Both the position numbers and the translations under genes were made by a program. From Amycolatopsis solani (GTDB lineage Bacteria > Actinomycetota > Actinomycetes > Mycobacteriales > Pseudonocardiaceae): a stretch of 64,000 nucleotides of DNA. The stretch spans positions 372,001-436,000 of the forward strand of contig NZ_JAWQJT010000003.1 of assembly GCF_033441515.1 (NCBI RefSeq), given 5' to 3'. Shown here one piece after another: positions 33,411 to 43,037 of this stretch (position 1 is its first letter; every line of letters begins with the position of its first letter). Under the pieces are notes generated by a model. That model was not told where the DNA came from and did not search any database. It saw nothing but the letters and a program-made list of their open reading frames with translations.

Positions 33411-34902
33411 CGAGGTCGACTCCTTCCATGGCGGCCACGACCTCGCGGTCCGGCCGGCCGGCGGGCATTTCGGCGGTGAGCCGTCCGTGGACCAGCACGA
33501 GCACGCGGTCGCAGAGCCGCAGGTCGTCCAGCTCGTCCGACGCGATCAGCACCCCGGTGCCCCCGGCGGCGGCTTCGGCCACCTTGCCGAGGAGGAACTC
33601 CTTCGACCGCACGTCCACCCCCGCGGTCGGGGTGATCAGCACCAGCACGCGAGGATCGCCGGCGAGGGCACGGGCCAGGACGACCTTCTGCTGGTTGCCG
33701 CCGGAGAGCGCCGACACCGCCAGGTCCGGCCCGGGCGTCTTCACCTCCAGCCGGTCGATCATCGTCCCGGCCAGCCGGTCGCGGAGAGCGGGCCGGACGA
33801 AGACGCCTGGGCCGAGCCGGTCCAGGACGGACAGGGTCGTGTTGTCCGCGACCGACATCCCGGGCACGAGCCCTTGGCGGTGGCGGTCTTCCGGGACGAA
33901 GCCGAGGCCGGCGGCGAGGGCCGCCGGGACGTCGCCGGGGCGCGGGCGGTGGCCGCCGACGAGGACGGTGCCCGAATCGGCTTCCCGCAGCCCGGTCAGC
34001 GTCTCGGCGACCTCGGTCTTGCCGCTGCCCCCGGCCCCGGCCAGGCCGACGATCTCCCCCGGCGCGACGGCGAAGGAGACGTCTTCGAACGCGGGAGCGA
34101 GGCTCAGCCCGCGCACTTCGAGCACGGGTGCCGAGCCGGAGCGCGACGACGACGCGCGTTCTTCGGCCACGACGGCGTTCTCCCCGGTCATCGCCGCGAC
34201 GAGCTCCGCCTTCGGCAGCTCGGCGACCGGCGCGGTCAGCACGTGCCGGGCGTCGCGGAAGACCGTGACCGTGTCGCAGATTTCGTAGACCTCCTGCAGG
34301 TGGTGGCTGATGAACAGGAAGGTCACGCCGTGGCGCTGCAGGTCGGCGATGTGGCCGAACAGCCGGGTGATGGCGCCGCCGTCCAGCTGCGCGGTCGGCT
34401 CGTCGAGGATGACGAACCGCGCGCCGAAGGACAGCGCCCGCGCGATCTCGACGAACTGCCGCTGCTCGACCCCGAGCTCACCCGCCGGGCGGCGCACGTC
34501 GACGTCCACCGACCAGCGTCCGAGCAGCTCGGTGGCCGCCCGGCGCACCGCGGACCAGCGGACGAACCCGCGCAGCGTCTCCTGCCGGTTCAGGAACAGG
34601 TTCTCCGCCACCGAAAGGTCCGGGATGATCGTCGAGCGCTGGTACACGCAGGCGGCCAGCGACCGCCAGGTGTCCCGATCGGACAGTCCCGGCGCCGGCT
34701 CGCCGTTCAGCCGCACCGAGCCGGAATCCGGTGCGGTCAAGCCGGTGAGGACGGAGACGAGCGTCGACTTCCCGGCACCGTTGCGGCCGACGAGCGCGTG
34801 CGTCTGTCCTGGCAGGACGGTGAGATCCGCGTGGTCCAGTGCGACCGTGGCGCCGTAGCGCTTGACCACCTGCCGCGCTTGCACGACCGGCACCGCACCC
34901 AT
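33403..34902 (-). CDS. Sugar ABC importer ATPase with two nucleotide-binding domains (RbsA-like)
   Basis: 499 residues; the ATG at 34902 has GGGAGGTG upstream, so an in-frame ATG at 34935 is rejected. First domain: Walker A GRNGAGKST, signature LGVEQRQFVEIARAL, Walker B FVILDEPTAQLD. Second domain: AGAGGSGKTEV in place of Walker A, LSGGNQQKVVLARAL and, at the Walker B position, VLVLITPTAGVDV, where the usual Asp-Glu is Ile-Thr. The second site has thus lost its catalytic acids. The gene starts 11 bases after the binding-protein stop. Confidence 0.92.
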   Translation of the reverse strand: MGAVPVVQARQVVKRYGATVALDHADLTVLPGQTHALVGRNGAGKSTLVSVLTGLTAPDSGSVRLNGEPAPGLSDRDTWRSLAACVYQRSTIIPDLSVAENLFLNRQETLRGFVRWSAVRRAATELLGRWSVDVDVRRPAGELGVEQRQFVEIARALSFGARFVILDEPTAQLDGGAITRLFGHIADLQRHGVTFLFISHHLQEVYEICDTVTVFRDARHVLTAPVAELPKAELVAAMTGENAVVAEERASSSRSGSAPVLEVRGLSLAPAFEDVSFAVAPGEIVGLAGAGGSGKTEVAETLTGLREADSGTVLVGGHRPRPGDVPAALAAGLGFVPEDRHRQGLVPGMSVADNTTLSVLDRLGPGVFVRPALRDRLAGTMIDRLEVKTPGPDLAVSALSGGNQQKVVLARALAGDPRVLVLITPTAGVDVRSKEFLLGKVAEAAAGGTGVLIASDELDDLRLCDRVLVLVHGRLTAEMPAGRPDREVVAAMEGVDLDA

Positions 34903-34913
34903 GGTCACCTCCC

Positions 34914-35960
34914 TCAGCTCTTGCTGTTGCCCCACAACGACTGGTCGTCGACCTTCACGCTGGCGACCGGCCCGAAGCTCGCGCCGTCCGCGGTGACCAG
35001 GGGCGCGGCCAGCTGGTCCTCCATCAGGCCGTCGCGGACGGCCACGATGGTGCTGTCGTGGTCGGTCTTGCCCGGCACCGGCTGCTGGCCCGCGATGGCG
35101 TCCTTGACGTACTGCAGCGCGTACTTCGCGAACAGGTCGGCGGGCTGGGACACGGTCGCGTCCATCTCACCCGCCCGGATCTTCTCGAGCTCCTCGGGGA
35201 TCCCGTCGTTGGACACGACGAACACGTGCTTCGGGTCGGCGGCCGGCACGAGCAGGCCGCGTTGCTTCAGCAGCTGCAGCGTCCCCGAAAGCGCGAAGCT
35301 GGATTGCATGTAGACGCCCTTGATGTCCGGGTTCGCGGTCAGCCGCGTCTGGAGCTTCTGGGCCGCGGTGCCGGCGTCCCAGTTGGTGGCTTCGCCGAAC
35401 ACTGTGACACCGGGGAAGTTCTGCTTCATGCAGTCGTTGAACGCCTCGGTGCGGTCGCGCCCGTTGATCGACGCCAGATCGCCTTGCAGCATCACGACCT
35501 TGCCCTGGCCGCCGAGCTTGGTGCCGAGGAACCGGCACGCCTTTTCGCCGTAGGCGCGGTTGTCCGCCCGCACGACCATGTAGACGGTGCCCTGGTCGGG
35601 CCGGGTGTCGACGGACACGACCGGGATCTTCTTGCCCGCCAGCTGCTGCAGCGTCGGGATGATCGCCGCGGTGTCCTGCGGTGCCATCACGACACCCTTG
35701 ACGCCCTGGCTGATCATCGTCTGCACGTTGGCGGTCAGCGTGGCGACGTCGTTCTGCGAGTTGGTGGTCTTGAGGTCGAGGCCGAGCTGGCCCGCGAACC
35801 GGGGCACGTACTTGATGTAGGCGTTCCAGAAGTCGGTGTCCGAGCGGGGGTAGTCCACGCCGACGACGGTTGCCCCGGACGCGGCGGTGCCCCCGCTGCC
35901 GCAGCCGGCGAGCAGGCCGGCCGCGACGACCGCGGCCGAGCACAGGTAGCGGATCTTCAT
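34914..35960 (-). CDS. Sugar-binding lipoprotein (RbsB-like)
   Basis: 348 residues; the ATG has GAGGAGC upstream. The lipobox is LLAGCGSGG. The fold is periplasmic-binding type I: VGVDYPRSDTDFWNAYIKYV, MISQGVKGVVMAPQDTAAII, KKIPVVSVDTRPDQGTVYMV and VVSNDGIPEELEKIRAGEM. Four Cys apart from the lipobox are absent, apart from ACRFL and DCMKQ, which may pair. It starts 29 bases after the fuconate dehydratase gene. A deoxy-sugar or sugar-acid ligand is inferred from that neighbour. Confidence 0.92.
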   Translation of the reverse strand: MKIRYLCSAAVVAAGLLAGCGSGGTAASGATVVGVDYPRSDTDFWNAYIKYVPRFAGQLGLDLKTTNSQNDVATLTANVQTMISQGVKGVVMAPQDTAAIIPTLQQLAGKKIPVVSVDTRPDQGTVYMVVRADNRAYGEKACRFLGTKLGGQGKVVMLQGDLASINGRDRTEAFNDCMKQNFPGVTVFGEATNWDAGTAAQKLQTRLTANPDIKGVYMQSSFALSGTLQLLKQRGLLVPAADPKHVFVVSNDGIPEELEKIRAGEMDATVSQPADLFAKYALQYVKDAIAGQQPVPGKTDHDSTIVAVRDGLMEDQLAAPLVTADGASFGPVASVKVDDQSLWGNSKS

Positions 35961-35989
35961 GACAGCTCCTCGTTGACGGACTGCGGTGA

Positions 35990-37303
35990 TCACGCGACCA
36001 CCACCGCTTCTTCGCGCCAGGCCGGACCGTCGGGGTACCGGTAGCGCGCCACGGATTCGGGGTGCAGGCGGGCGCCGAGGCCCGGCCGCTCCGGCGCCAG
36101 GTACCGGCCCCGCTCGACCCGCACCGGGTCGACGAAGTGCTCGTGCAGGTGGTCCACGTATTCGATGACGCGGTCGTGGCGGGTCCCGCTCACCGCGACG
36201 AAGTCGAACATCGCCAGGTGCTGCACCATCTCGCAGAGCCCGACGCCGCCGGCGTGCGGGCACACCGGCACGCCGAACTTCGCGGCCAGCACCAGGATCG
36301 CGATGTTCTCGGTGACGCCGGCGACCCGGCTCGCGTCGAGCTGCAGGATGTCGATCGCCTCGGCCTGCAGCAGTTGCTTGAACACCACCGCGTTCGGTGT
36401 GTGCTCCCCGGTCGCCACCTTGATCGGCGCCACCGCCCGGCGGATCGCGGCGTGGCCGAGCACGTCGTCGGGTGACGTCGGTTCCTCGATCCAGTACGGG
36501 TCGAATTCCGCCAGCGGCCGCAGCCACTCGATGGCCTGCCCGACCCCCCACACCTGGTTGGCGTCGATGGCGATCCGCACGGACGGGCCGACGACCTCGC
36601 GCGCCAGCCGCAACCGCCGGACGTCTTCGCCGAGATCGGCCCCGACCTTGAGCTTGATCTGGGTGAACCCGGCTTCGACCGCCTCCGCCGCGAGCGCCGC
36701 CAGCTTCTCCGGTGCGTAGCCGAGCCAGCCGGGAGTCGTGGTGTAGGCGGGAAAGCCCGTCGCGAGCAGCTCGGCTCGCCGCGCCGCCCGGCCCGGTTCG
36801 GCGCGGCGGAGGATGTCGAGCGCCTCGTCCCGGGTAAGCGCTTCCTCGAGGTACCGGTAGTCGATCAGGCCGGCCAGCTCCGCCGGCGGCAGCTCGGCGA
36901 GCAGCCGCCAGACCGGCTTGCCCTCGCGGCGCGCCCGCAGGTCCCACGCGGCGTTGACGATCGCCGCCGCGGCCATGTGGATCGCGCCCTTGTCGGGGCC
37001 CAGCCAGCGGAACTGGCTGTCGCCGGTCAGCCGGCGGGAAAACCCGCCGAGGTCGGCGAGCGCGTCGTCCACCGGCAGGCCCAGCACCAGCGGCACGAGC
37101 GCGCGGACGGCGGCGACCTGGACGTCGTTGCCGCGTCCCACGGTGAACGCGAGGCCGTACCCCTCCTCCCCCGCGCTCGTGCGGATGGTGACGTACGCGG
37201 CGGAGTAGTCGGGTTCGGGGTTCATCGCGTCCGAACCGTCCAAAGTCGCCGAAGTCGGAAAGCGGACGTCGACGGCGTCGATCGCGCTGATCACCTCGGG
37301 CAA
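35990..37303 (-). CDS. fucD: L-fuconate dehydratase (enolase superfamily)
   Basis: 437 residues. A TTG at 37303 is chosen because GGAGGT lies 7 bases upstream; no nearby ATG fits. Family signatures: [40 protein letters not shown] (K-x-K base), [10 protein letters not shown] (metal Asp), [27 protein letters not shown], and [18 protein letters not shown] with the general-acid His. Wording, order and length match L-fuconate dehydratase, which converts L-fuconate to 2-keto-3-deoxy-L-fuconate in the non-phosphorylated L-fucose route. It heads an operon with an RbsBAC-type importer. L-fucose dehydrogenase and later steps are not in the operon. Confidence 0.88.
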   Translation of the reverse strand: MPEVISAIDAVDVRFPTSATLDGSDAMNPEPDYSAAYVTIRTSAGEEGYGLAFTVGRGNDVQVAAVRALVPLVLGLPVDDALADLGGFSRRLTGDSQFRWLGPDKGAIHMAAAAIVNAAWDLRARREGKPVWRLLAELPPAELAGLIDYRYLEEALTRDEALDILRRAEPGRAARRAELLATGFPAYTTTPGWLGYAPEKLAALAAEAVEAGFTQIKLKVGADLGEDVRRLRLAREVVGPSVRIAIDANQVWGVGQAIEWLRPLAEFDPYWIEEPTSPDDVLGHAAIRRAVAPIKVATGEHTPNAVVFKQLLQAEAIDILQLDASRVAGVTENIAILVLAAKFGVPVCPHAGGVGLCEMVQHLAMFDFVAVSGTRHDRVIEYVDHLHEHFVDPVRVERGRYLAPERPGLGARLHPESVARYRYPDGPAWREEAVVVA

Positions 37304-37333
37304 GGTCGCCACCTCCCTGGAACGCCACCCCTC

Positions 37334-37352
37334 AGACAACATATGTATGGCT
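37334..37352. promoter_or_regulatory. GntR operator candidate at the fuconate dehydratase promoter
   Basis: AGACAACATATGTATGGCT lies 31 bp upstream of the TTG start. It resembles 37409-37426 (AGACATCATACGTCTGCT) with a few changes and one inserted base, so both divergent operons seem to carry the same site. Confidence 0.5.
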
Positions 37353-37408
37353 ACGCTTTCGCCGCGGGAAAGTCCAGAAGCAAGCGAAGTCCGCCGGAAC
37401 CCTGGTCG

Positions 37409-37423
37409 AGACATCATACGTCT
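37409..37423. promoter_or_regulatory. GntR operator candidate at the divergent sugar-uptake promoter
   Basis: AGAC-ATCATAC-GTCT, a dyad about 73 bp before the binding-protein ATG at 37496. The central ATCATAC is identical to that upstream of the GntR gene at 31681. Confidence 0.6.
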
Positions 37424-37495
37424 GCTACCGTTTTCGACGCCGTACCGCGAGACCCGTACCCGGAGCACTGCCGCTGAGACGAATGCGGGGTCACG

Positions 37496-38599
37496 ATGAG
37501 AGCTGGAACAGGCACGTCCCGGAGAACCGCGCTCAAGTACCTGGGCGCCGGCGGCGCGACGGTGACCGCGAGCGCGCTGCTCGCGGCGTGCACGAGCGTC
37601 CAAGAGGGCCAGAACGGTGGCGGCGGCGCCCGTTCCGGCCCCTTCCCGAGCACGCCGCAGTGGCGGTTCGTGTTCGTCAACCACGTCACCACCAACTCCT
37701 TCTTCGTCCCGACCCGGACCGGGCTCGCCGACGCCGCCGCGCTGCTCGGGGTGCCCGAGCCGCAGTGGACCGGTTCGGAGAACGGCAACGTCGCCCAGAT
37801 GGCGAGTGCCATGGAAACCGCGATCACCGGCAAGGCCGACGGGATCGCCGTCGCGCTGACGGACGACAACGCGTTCGTCGACCTCACCAAACGCGCGCTG
37901 GGCCAGGGCATCCCGGTCATCGCCTACAACGCGAACGCCGCCGGCAACTACCCGCTCACCTACGTCGGCCAGGACCTGTACCTCTCCGGGTTCCGGATGG
38001 GGCAGCGCATCGCGCAGAAGGTCACCTCCGGCGACATCCTCGTCGGCATCTCCCAGCCGGGCGGCAACAACGTCCAGCCGCGGCTCGACGGCATCACCGA
38101 CGCGCTCAAGCAGGCCGCGCCGGGCGTGCGCGTCCAGTCGGTGAACACCGGCGCCGAACAGGCCGGCGAACTCAACGCGATCACCGCCGCGTACACCGGG
38201 AACACCGCGGTGAAAGGGATCTACGCGGTCGACGCCGGCAGCACGGCCGCGTGCGCGAAGCTGATCGCCGACCGCGGCCTGTCCGGCAAGATCGGCGGCG
38301 GCGGGTTCGACCTGCTCGACGACACCGTCACCGGCGTGAAGGGCGGCGCGCTCGACTTCACCATCGACCAGTCCCCCTACCTGCAGGGTTTCCTTTCGGT
38401 GCTCTACCTGTACCTGTTCCGGCTGTCCGGCACGCTGGTCGCGCCGCCGGTCACCGACACCGGTCTCACGTTCGTCACCAAGGAGAACGTGGGCCCGTAC
38501 GCGACGGCCAAGAGCCGGTTCGAAGGCGGCGACAACAAGGACGTCATCGCGATGCCGGGCGCGATCCCGCTGCCGCCGGCGTCGGTGCTGAGCCGGTAG
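37496..38599 (+). CDS. Sugar-binding lipoprotein with Tat-type signal
   Basis: 367 residues from the ATG at 37496. The N-terminus has [20 protein letters not shown] and a lipobox LLAAC, so export may use the Tat pathway. The type I periplasmic fold is visible: [80 protein letters not shown] and [20 protein letters not shown]. First of three genes for a second monosaccharide-type importer, divergent from the fuconate dehydratase operon and apparently under the same GntR. Confidence 0.92.
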   Translation: MRAGTGTSRRTALKYLGAGGATVTASALLAACTSVQEGQNGGGGARSGPFPSTPQWRFVFVNHVTTNSFFVPTRTGLADAAALLGVPEPQWTGSENGNVAQMASAMETAITGKADGIAVALTDDNAFVDLTKRALGQGIPVIAYNANAAGNYPLTYVGQDLYLSGFRMGQRIAQKVTSGDILVGISQPGGNNVQPRLDGITDALKQAAPGVRVQSVNTGAEQAGELNAITAAYTGNTAVKGIYAVDAGSTAACAKLIADRGLSGKIGGGGFDLLDDTVTGVKGGALDFTIDQSPYLQGFLSVLYLYLFRLSGTLVAPPVTDTGLTFVTKENVGPYATAKSRFEGGDNKDVIAMPGAIPLPPASVLSR

Positions 38600-38611
38600 C
38601 GGGGCGCCGTC

Positions 38612-39580
38612 GTGAGATCGCTGCTGCTCGGGGTGATGCGGGTCAAGGAACTGAGCATCCTGCTGGTCACGATCGCCGCCGGGATCTACTTCACGGTGAC
38701 CACGGACGCGTTCAACTCCGCGGACAACTACCAGACGATCGCCCAGTACGTGGCGCCGTGGGCGATCATCGCGGCGGGGCAGGTGATGCTGCTGATCTGC
38801 GGGGAGATCGACCTGTCCGCCGGCTTCGTGTTCACGCTGTCGCCGTTCCTGCTGATGCAGTTCTTCGTCAACGGCTGGCCGTTGTGGCTCGCGCTGCTCG
38901 CGGCGATCGCGCTGAGCGCGCTGATCGGCGTGGTGAACGGGCTGATCCGGACCGTGCTGACGATCCCGTCGTTCATCACGACCCTGGGCATGGCGTTCCT
39001 GTTGCAGGGCCTGGTGCTCATCATCTCCAACGCCCGGCCGGTCGGGGCGCCGAAGGACAGCGGGCTGCTCGAAGTGTTCGGCGGTGCCCGCTGGACCGAG
39101 TTCCTGTGGGCCCTGGGCGTGGTCGTCGTGATGCAGGTGGTGCTCTCGGCGACCCGGTTCGGCATCCACACCCAGGCCACCGGCGGCAACCCGATCGGCG
39201 CCGCGGAGTCCGGCATCCCGGTCAACCGCGTGAAGGTGGTCAACTTCGCGGTCACCAGCACCCTGGCCGGGCTCGCCGGCATCCTGCAGGGCACCCGGGT
39301 CGGCTCGTACGACCCGACGAACGGCGGCTTCACCACGATGTTCTTCGCGGTGGCGTCGGCGGTGATCGGCGGCACGGCGCTGCTCGGCGGCTCGGGCACG
39401 GTGGCCGGCGCGTTCCTGGGCGCGCTGCTGCTCGGCATCGTGTTCGACGGGTTCAACCTGACCGGCGTCAGCGCGAACGCGTTCAACGTCGTGCTCGGCG
39501 CCGCGATCCTGGGCGCGATGGTGCTGAACGTGACGCTGATCGTGGTGCGCAAGCGCGTCGGCTCCCGGGAGGCGGCATGA
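38612..39580 (+). CDS. Sugar ABC importer permease
   Basis: 322 residues from a GTG at 38612, 12 bases after the previous stop; an ATG at 38636 is an alternative. Hydrophobic segments with [20 protein letters not shown] (the G-E-I-D-L-S motif), [24 protein letters not shown] [20 protein letters not shown], and [20 protein letters not shown] are BPD_transp_2 hallmarks. The last base pairs overlap the ATPase start (ATGA). Confidence 0.92.
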   Translation: MRSLLLGVMRVKELSILLVTIAAGIYFTVTTDAFNSADNYQTIAQYVAPWAIIAAGQVMLLICGEIDLSAGFVFTLSPFLLMQFFVNGWPLWLALLAAIALSALIGVVNGLIRTVLTIPSFITTLGMAFLLQGLVLIISNARPVGAPKDSGLLEVFGGARWTEFLWALGVVVVMQVVLSATRFGIHTQATGGNPIGAAESGIPVNRVKVVNFAVTSTLAGLAGILQGTRVGSYDPTNGGFTTMFFAVASAVIGGTALLGGSGTVAGAFLGALLLGIVFDGFNLTGVSANAFNVVLGAAILGAMVLNVTLIVVRKRVGSREAA

Positions 39581-40338
39581 CCGACGTCATCCGCGCCGAG
39601 GGCATCAGCAAGAGCTTCGGCCCGGTCGCCGCGCTGACCGACATCTCCCTGCACGTGCGGCGCGGGGAGATCCTCGGGCTCATCGGCGACAACGGCGCGG
39701 GCAAGTCGACACTGATCAAGATCCTCACCGGCTACCACCAGCCCGACGGCGGCCGGCTGCTGTTCGAGGGCGAGCCGACCACGCTGAAGTCGGTGGTGCA
39801 CGCGCGGTCCTTGGGCATCGAGACGGTGTTCCAGGACCTCGCGATGGTCGACGACCTGCCCGTCTACCTGAACCTGCACCTCAACCGCGAGCTGACGCAC
39901 CGCCCGCTGCCGTTCCTGCGGCGGCGCGAGATGAAACGCCGCGCCCGCGAAGCGCTGGACTCCATCGGCATCTCGATCCCGTCGGTGACGACCGAGGTGG
40001 GCATGCTCTCCGGTGGCCAGCGGCAGGCGATCGCGGTGGCGCGGTCGGTGTATTCGAACGCGAAGCTGCTGCTGCTCGACGAGCCGCTCGCCGCGATGGG
40101 CGCCAAGGAGAGCGCGGTCATCCTGCGCCTGCTGCGGGAACTCAAGCAGCGCGGGGACATCGCGATCATCCTCATCGCCCACAACTACGGGCAGGTGGTG
40201 GACGTCTGCGACCGCGTGAACCTGCTGCAGCACGGGGAAATCACGTTCGACAGGGCGTCCGCGGACACCTCGGTCGCCGAGCTGCTCGAGCTGGTGAACG
40301 CGGAATACCGCCTCGACGGCGGGCCTCAGCCGAGGTAG
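39577..40338 (+). CDS. Sugar ABC importer ATPase, single-domain (FrcA-like)
   Basis: 253 residues. Walker [10 protein letters not shown], signature [15 protein letters not shown], Walker [13 protein letters not shown] and H-loop [34 protein letters not shown] is typical of the fructose/ribose-type one-domain ATPases, in contrast to the two-domain ATPase of the divergent operon. The 3' end overlaps the convergent lactonase gene by 13 bases, so the two transcripts run into each other. Confidence 0.92.
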   Translation: MTDVIRAEGISKSFGPVAALTDISLHVRRGEILGLIGDNGAGKSTLIKILTGYHQPDGGRLLFEGEPTTLKSVVHARSLGIETVFQDLAMVDDLPVYLNLHLNRELTHRPLPFLRRREMKRRAREALDSIGISIPSVTTEVGMLSGGQRQAIAVARSVYSNAKLLLLDEPLAAMGAKESAVILRLLRELKQRGDIAIILIAHNYGQVVDVCDRVNLLQHGEITFDRASADTSVAELLELVNAEYRLDGGPQPR

Positions 40339-41120
40339 ATCTTCTCGGCGTTGCCGTGGAGAACAGGTTCGGCCGGGTAGCCGTCGAGGGCGGTGCGGAC
40401 CAGGTCCAGCCAGGCGTCGTAGCCGGTGGCCAGCGTCATGACGGGCCAGTCGCTGCCGTACAGGCACCGGTCGGGCCCGAACACGTCCAGGGCTTCCCGC
40501 AGGGTGTCGACCACCACCGAAGGTGCCGTGCCCGGGGCGGTTTCCGTGGCCAGTCCCGAAAGCTTGCACCGCACGGCGGGGTTCCGGGCGAGCCGGCGCA
40601 GGTCCTGGCGCCACCCGCGGTACCCGGGCCCGCCCGGCGACGGCTTGCCGAGGTGGTCGAGGACGATCGTGGTCCGCGGGCAGGCTTCGGCCAGCGCCGC
40701 CAGTTCGGGCAGCTGGTGCGCGCGGACGCAGGCGTCGAACGGCAACCCCACCTCCCCCAGCAGGCGGACCCCCGCGCGGAAGTCCCGGCCCTCGAGGAAG
40801 CCCGGGGCTTCGTCCTGCACGTTGTGCCGCACCCCCACCACGAACGGGTCACCGGCGTACCGGGGCACCGCCGTGGGGTTCCCGAGGTCGGCGTGGGCGA
40901 CGATCCCGCGGATCCACGGGCGCAACGCCGTTTCGGTTCGCAGCCAGGCGATCTCGGCGCCGGCACCGGCCGGGGTCCGCCCGCCCTCGACGACGATGAC
41001 CTCGTGCCCGCCCGGGAAGTCGGCCGGGGTGAACGGGCGGTTCAGCCGGGTGACGTCGTCGAGCCACGGGTAGCGCAACCGCCGCGGGTCCCAGAAGTGC
41101 ACGTGGGAATCGAGGATCAT
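40326..41120 (-). CDS. Amidohydrolase family, L-fuconolactonase-like
   Basis: 264 residues; the ATG at 41120 overlaps the previous stop (ATGA) and has GAGGAGG upstream. It starts MILDSHVHFWDPRRLRYPWL: the H-x-H metal motif and the HFWD wording of COG3618 lactonases (L-fuconolactonase, L-rhamnonolactonase). VVGVRHNVQDEAPGFLEG, TIVLDHLGKPSP and LYGSDWPVM follow. It would open L-fucono-1,5-lactone (or a similar sugar lactone) to the acid used by the dehydratase at 35990. Last gene of the operon starting at 46103. Confidence 0.85.
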   Translation of the reverse strand: MILDSHVHFWDPRRLRYPWLDDVTRLNRPFTPADFPGGHEVIVVEGGRTPAGAGAEIAWLRTETALRPWIRGIVAHADLGNPTAVPRYAGDPFVVGVRHNVQDEAPGFLEGRDFRAGVRLLGEVGLPFDACVRAHQLPELAALAEACPRTTIVLDHLGKPSPGGPGYRGWRQDLRRLARNPAVRCKLSGLATETAPGTAPSVVVDTLREALDVFGPDRCLYGSDWPVMTLATGYDAWLDLVRTALDGYPAEPVLHGNAEKIYLG

Positions 41121-43036
41121 GCTTCCTCCTCGTCGAACGGCGTCGCGTACGAAGGCGGGCGGGCCCGCAGCGCGAGCCGCAGGGTCAGGCGGATCCGGGT
41201 GGAGCGCGGCAGGTCCACCCGCAGCCACGGGCCGCCGACGTCGATCGATCCCTGCGTCACGACCGGTTCGCGGTGGCCGTAGTCGTAGAGACCGCCGAGC
41301 CACGACGGGTCGTCGCAGCGGGTGTGGGCCGCGGTGCGGATGTGGTGCTCGGCGAACGCCCCGGCCTGCACGAACACCGACCGCGCCTCCTCCGGGTCCA
41401 GGTTGACCAGCTCGACCACCGTCGCTTCCGGATCGATGGCGGAGACCAGCGCCGCCACCGCCGGGGGCAGGCCGGGCCGTCGCGCGGCCGCGTCGTAGTA
41501 CCGGACGCGGGCCTGCTGCAGCCCGCCGTTGTAGCTCACCTGCGGACCACCCCAGGTCAGCTGGACCAGCGCCTCGGTCACCACGGGGTTGGACTGCTGC
41601 CACAGGTGGATGTCGGCCTCGGGCACCGGGCGGCCGCGGTGGCGTTCCACCCGGGCCAGCCGGTGGCGGACCTGGGCCTGTGCGGCGGCCAGGATCCGCT
41701 CCGGGTAGTCCGGGTTGTCCCCGGCGAGGTAGGCGAACCACGGCTGCTCGTGCCCGGCCTCCTCCTTGCTGCGGAACGGCCGCACGATCCGCCAGTCGTG
41801 CCCGCCCGCCGCGCGCAGCCGGTCGAGGCGGTCCCGGTCCGCCGGTGCGCCCGAGTGGTGCCACAGCGCGACCGGGACCCCCATCAGCATCGGGTTGTAG
41901 TCGAACCAGCCCCGGTCGTCGTACCGGAAGGGGACGTGCAGCGCCGGGGTGTCCACGTCCTCGCGCAACTGGACCGTCCACTTGGAAGCGAGGCTGGAGT
42001 CCGCTTCGGTGAACGCCATGACCTTCCCGTGGGCGATGACCTCGTCCAGCGCCGGGCGCACCAGGTCGGTGAAGGTGTCGTCCCCGGTGGCGAGCGCGGC
42101 GGAGAGGGCGGCGACGACGGCCGCGTGCCCGACGCTGTACCAGCCGTGCGGCCAGGACCAGCCGTAGTGCCCGCCGTACCAGCGGCCGTCCAGCAGCCCG
42201 CCCACGGTGCCGTCGGGAGCGACGTTGTCCGGGAGGATGCCGTTGTTGGCCGCCGCGCGCTCCCGCCACGCGCCGACGTACTCGGCGAGCCAGTCGCGGT
42301 AGCGCTCGTCGCCGGACAGCAGCAGTGCGTTGAAGACGAGCCCGGCGGCGGCCAGGTTCACCGCGGTGTCCCCGACGCCGATCCGCCGCCGCATTTCCTC
42401 GCCCAGGCGGGGATCGCGGTCCCGGGACGGCTCTTCGGCGTCCGCGGGCAGCAGCCACTCGAGCGGGAAGCCGTACATCGCCGCCTCCGCGGGCAGCCAC
42501 GGGTACGAGCCGCCGTCGAAGAGTCCTTCGCGCGCCGGATCGCTGCCGTTGTGGGGACGGCGGATGATCCGGTGGGCGGGGTCGTAGTTGCCGTGGGCCG
42601 GGTCGACGTAGAGCTCCGCGAACCGCAGCGCGCGCCCGCGCCACCGCTCGGGCGCCGCCATGCACAGGAAGTACAGCAGCAGCAGGCTTTCGCCCTGGTG
42701 GAACCAGTCGTAGCCGCGTTCGTACTCGTCGTTCAGCATACCCAGCTCGGTCAGCTGCCGGGTGACGCCTTCCCAGTGCCGCTCGGACTCGGCCAGCAGG
42801 TCGTCGGCGCCGCCGAGCAGGTAGAGCTGGGGCCAGTTGAAGAACGTTTCGTAGAAGTCGTCGACGCCGTCACGGGAGGTCAGCCGGTCTTCGTAGACCA
42901 GCCGGCCGTCCGGGCCGGTGAAGTCGCGGGCGAACCGCCGCCAGGCGCGGTCCAGCAGCGCGAACAGTTCTCGCTGGGCGAGGGCCCAGCCCGGCGGTTC
43001 GAGCAAGGGGACCGAAGCCGTGATGAGGGGGTGCAC
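41117..43036 (-). CDS. Probable (alpha/alpha)6-barrel glycosidase-like protein, family not recognised
   Basis: 639 residues; a GTG at 43036 starts one base after the permease stop. No signal peptide, so cytoplasmic. The central part is helical with aromatic/acidic clusters: YETFFNWPQLYLLGGADDLL, DEYERGYDWFHQGESLLLLY, YDPAHRIIRRPHNGSDPA, GGHYGWSWPHGWYSVGHAAV and FRYDDRGWFDYNPM, resembling six-hairpin barrels of glycosidases and lyases. The C-terminal 130 residues look beta-rich. Acidic candidates such as ESLL or DYNP cannot be assigned. Operon partners (sugar importer, lactonase) suggest that it trims an imported fucose-containing or related glycoside. Confidence 0.7.
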   Translation of the reverse strand: MHPLITASVPLLEPPGWALAQRELFALLDRAWRRFARDFTGPDGRLVYEDRLTSRDGVDDFYETFFNWPQLYLLGGADDLLAESERHWEGVTRQLTELGMLNDEYERGYDWFHQGESLLLLYFLCMAAPERWRGRALRFAELYVDPAHGNYDPAHRIIRRPHNGSDPAREGLFDGGSYPWLPAEAAMYGFPLEWLLPADAEEPSRDRDPRLGEEMRRRIGVGDTAVNLAAAGLVFNALLLSGDERYRDWLAEYVGAWRERAAANNGILPDNVAPDGTVGGLLDGRWYGGHYGWSWPHGWYSVGHAAVVAALSAALATGDDTFTDLVRPALDEVIAHGKVMAFTEADSSLASKWTVQLREDVDTPALHVPFRYDDRGWFDYNPMLMGVPVALWHHSGAPADRDRLDRLRAAGGHDWRIVRPFRSKEEAGHEQPWFAYLAGDNPDYPERILAAAQAQVRHRLARVERHRGRPVPEADIHLWQQSNPVVTEALVQLTWGGPQVSYNGGLQQARVRYYDAAARRPGLPPAVAALVSAIDPEATVVELVNLDPEEARSVFVQAGAFAEHHIRTAAHTRCDDPSWLGGLYDYGHREPVVTQGSIDVGGPWLRVDLPRSTRIRLTLRLALRARPPSYATPFDEEEA

Positions 43037-43037
43037 G

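Noticed and set aside
35990..39169. 1059-codon minus-strand frame suggesting a fusion to L-fuconate dehydratase
   Set aside because: The extra N-terminal part lies antisense to the sugar-binding protein gene and crosses the divergent promoter. A TTG with a good ribosome-binding site at 37303 begins the real protein.
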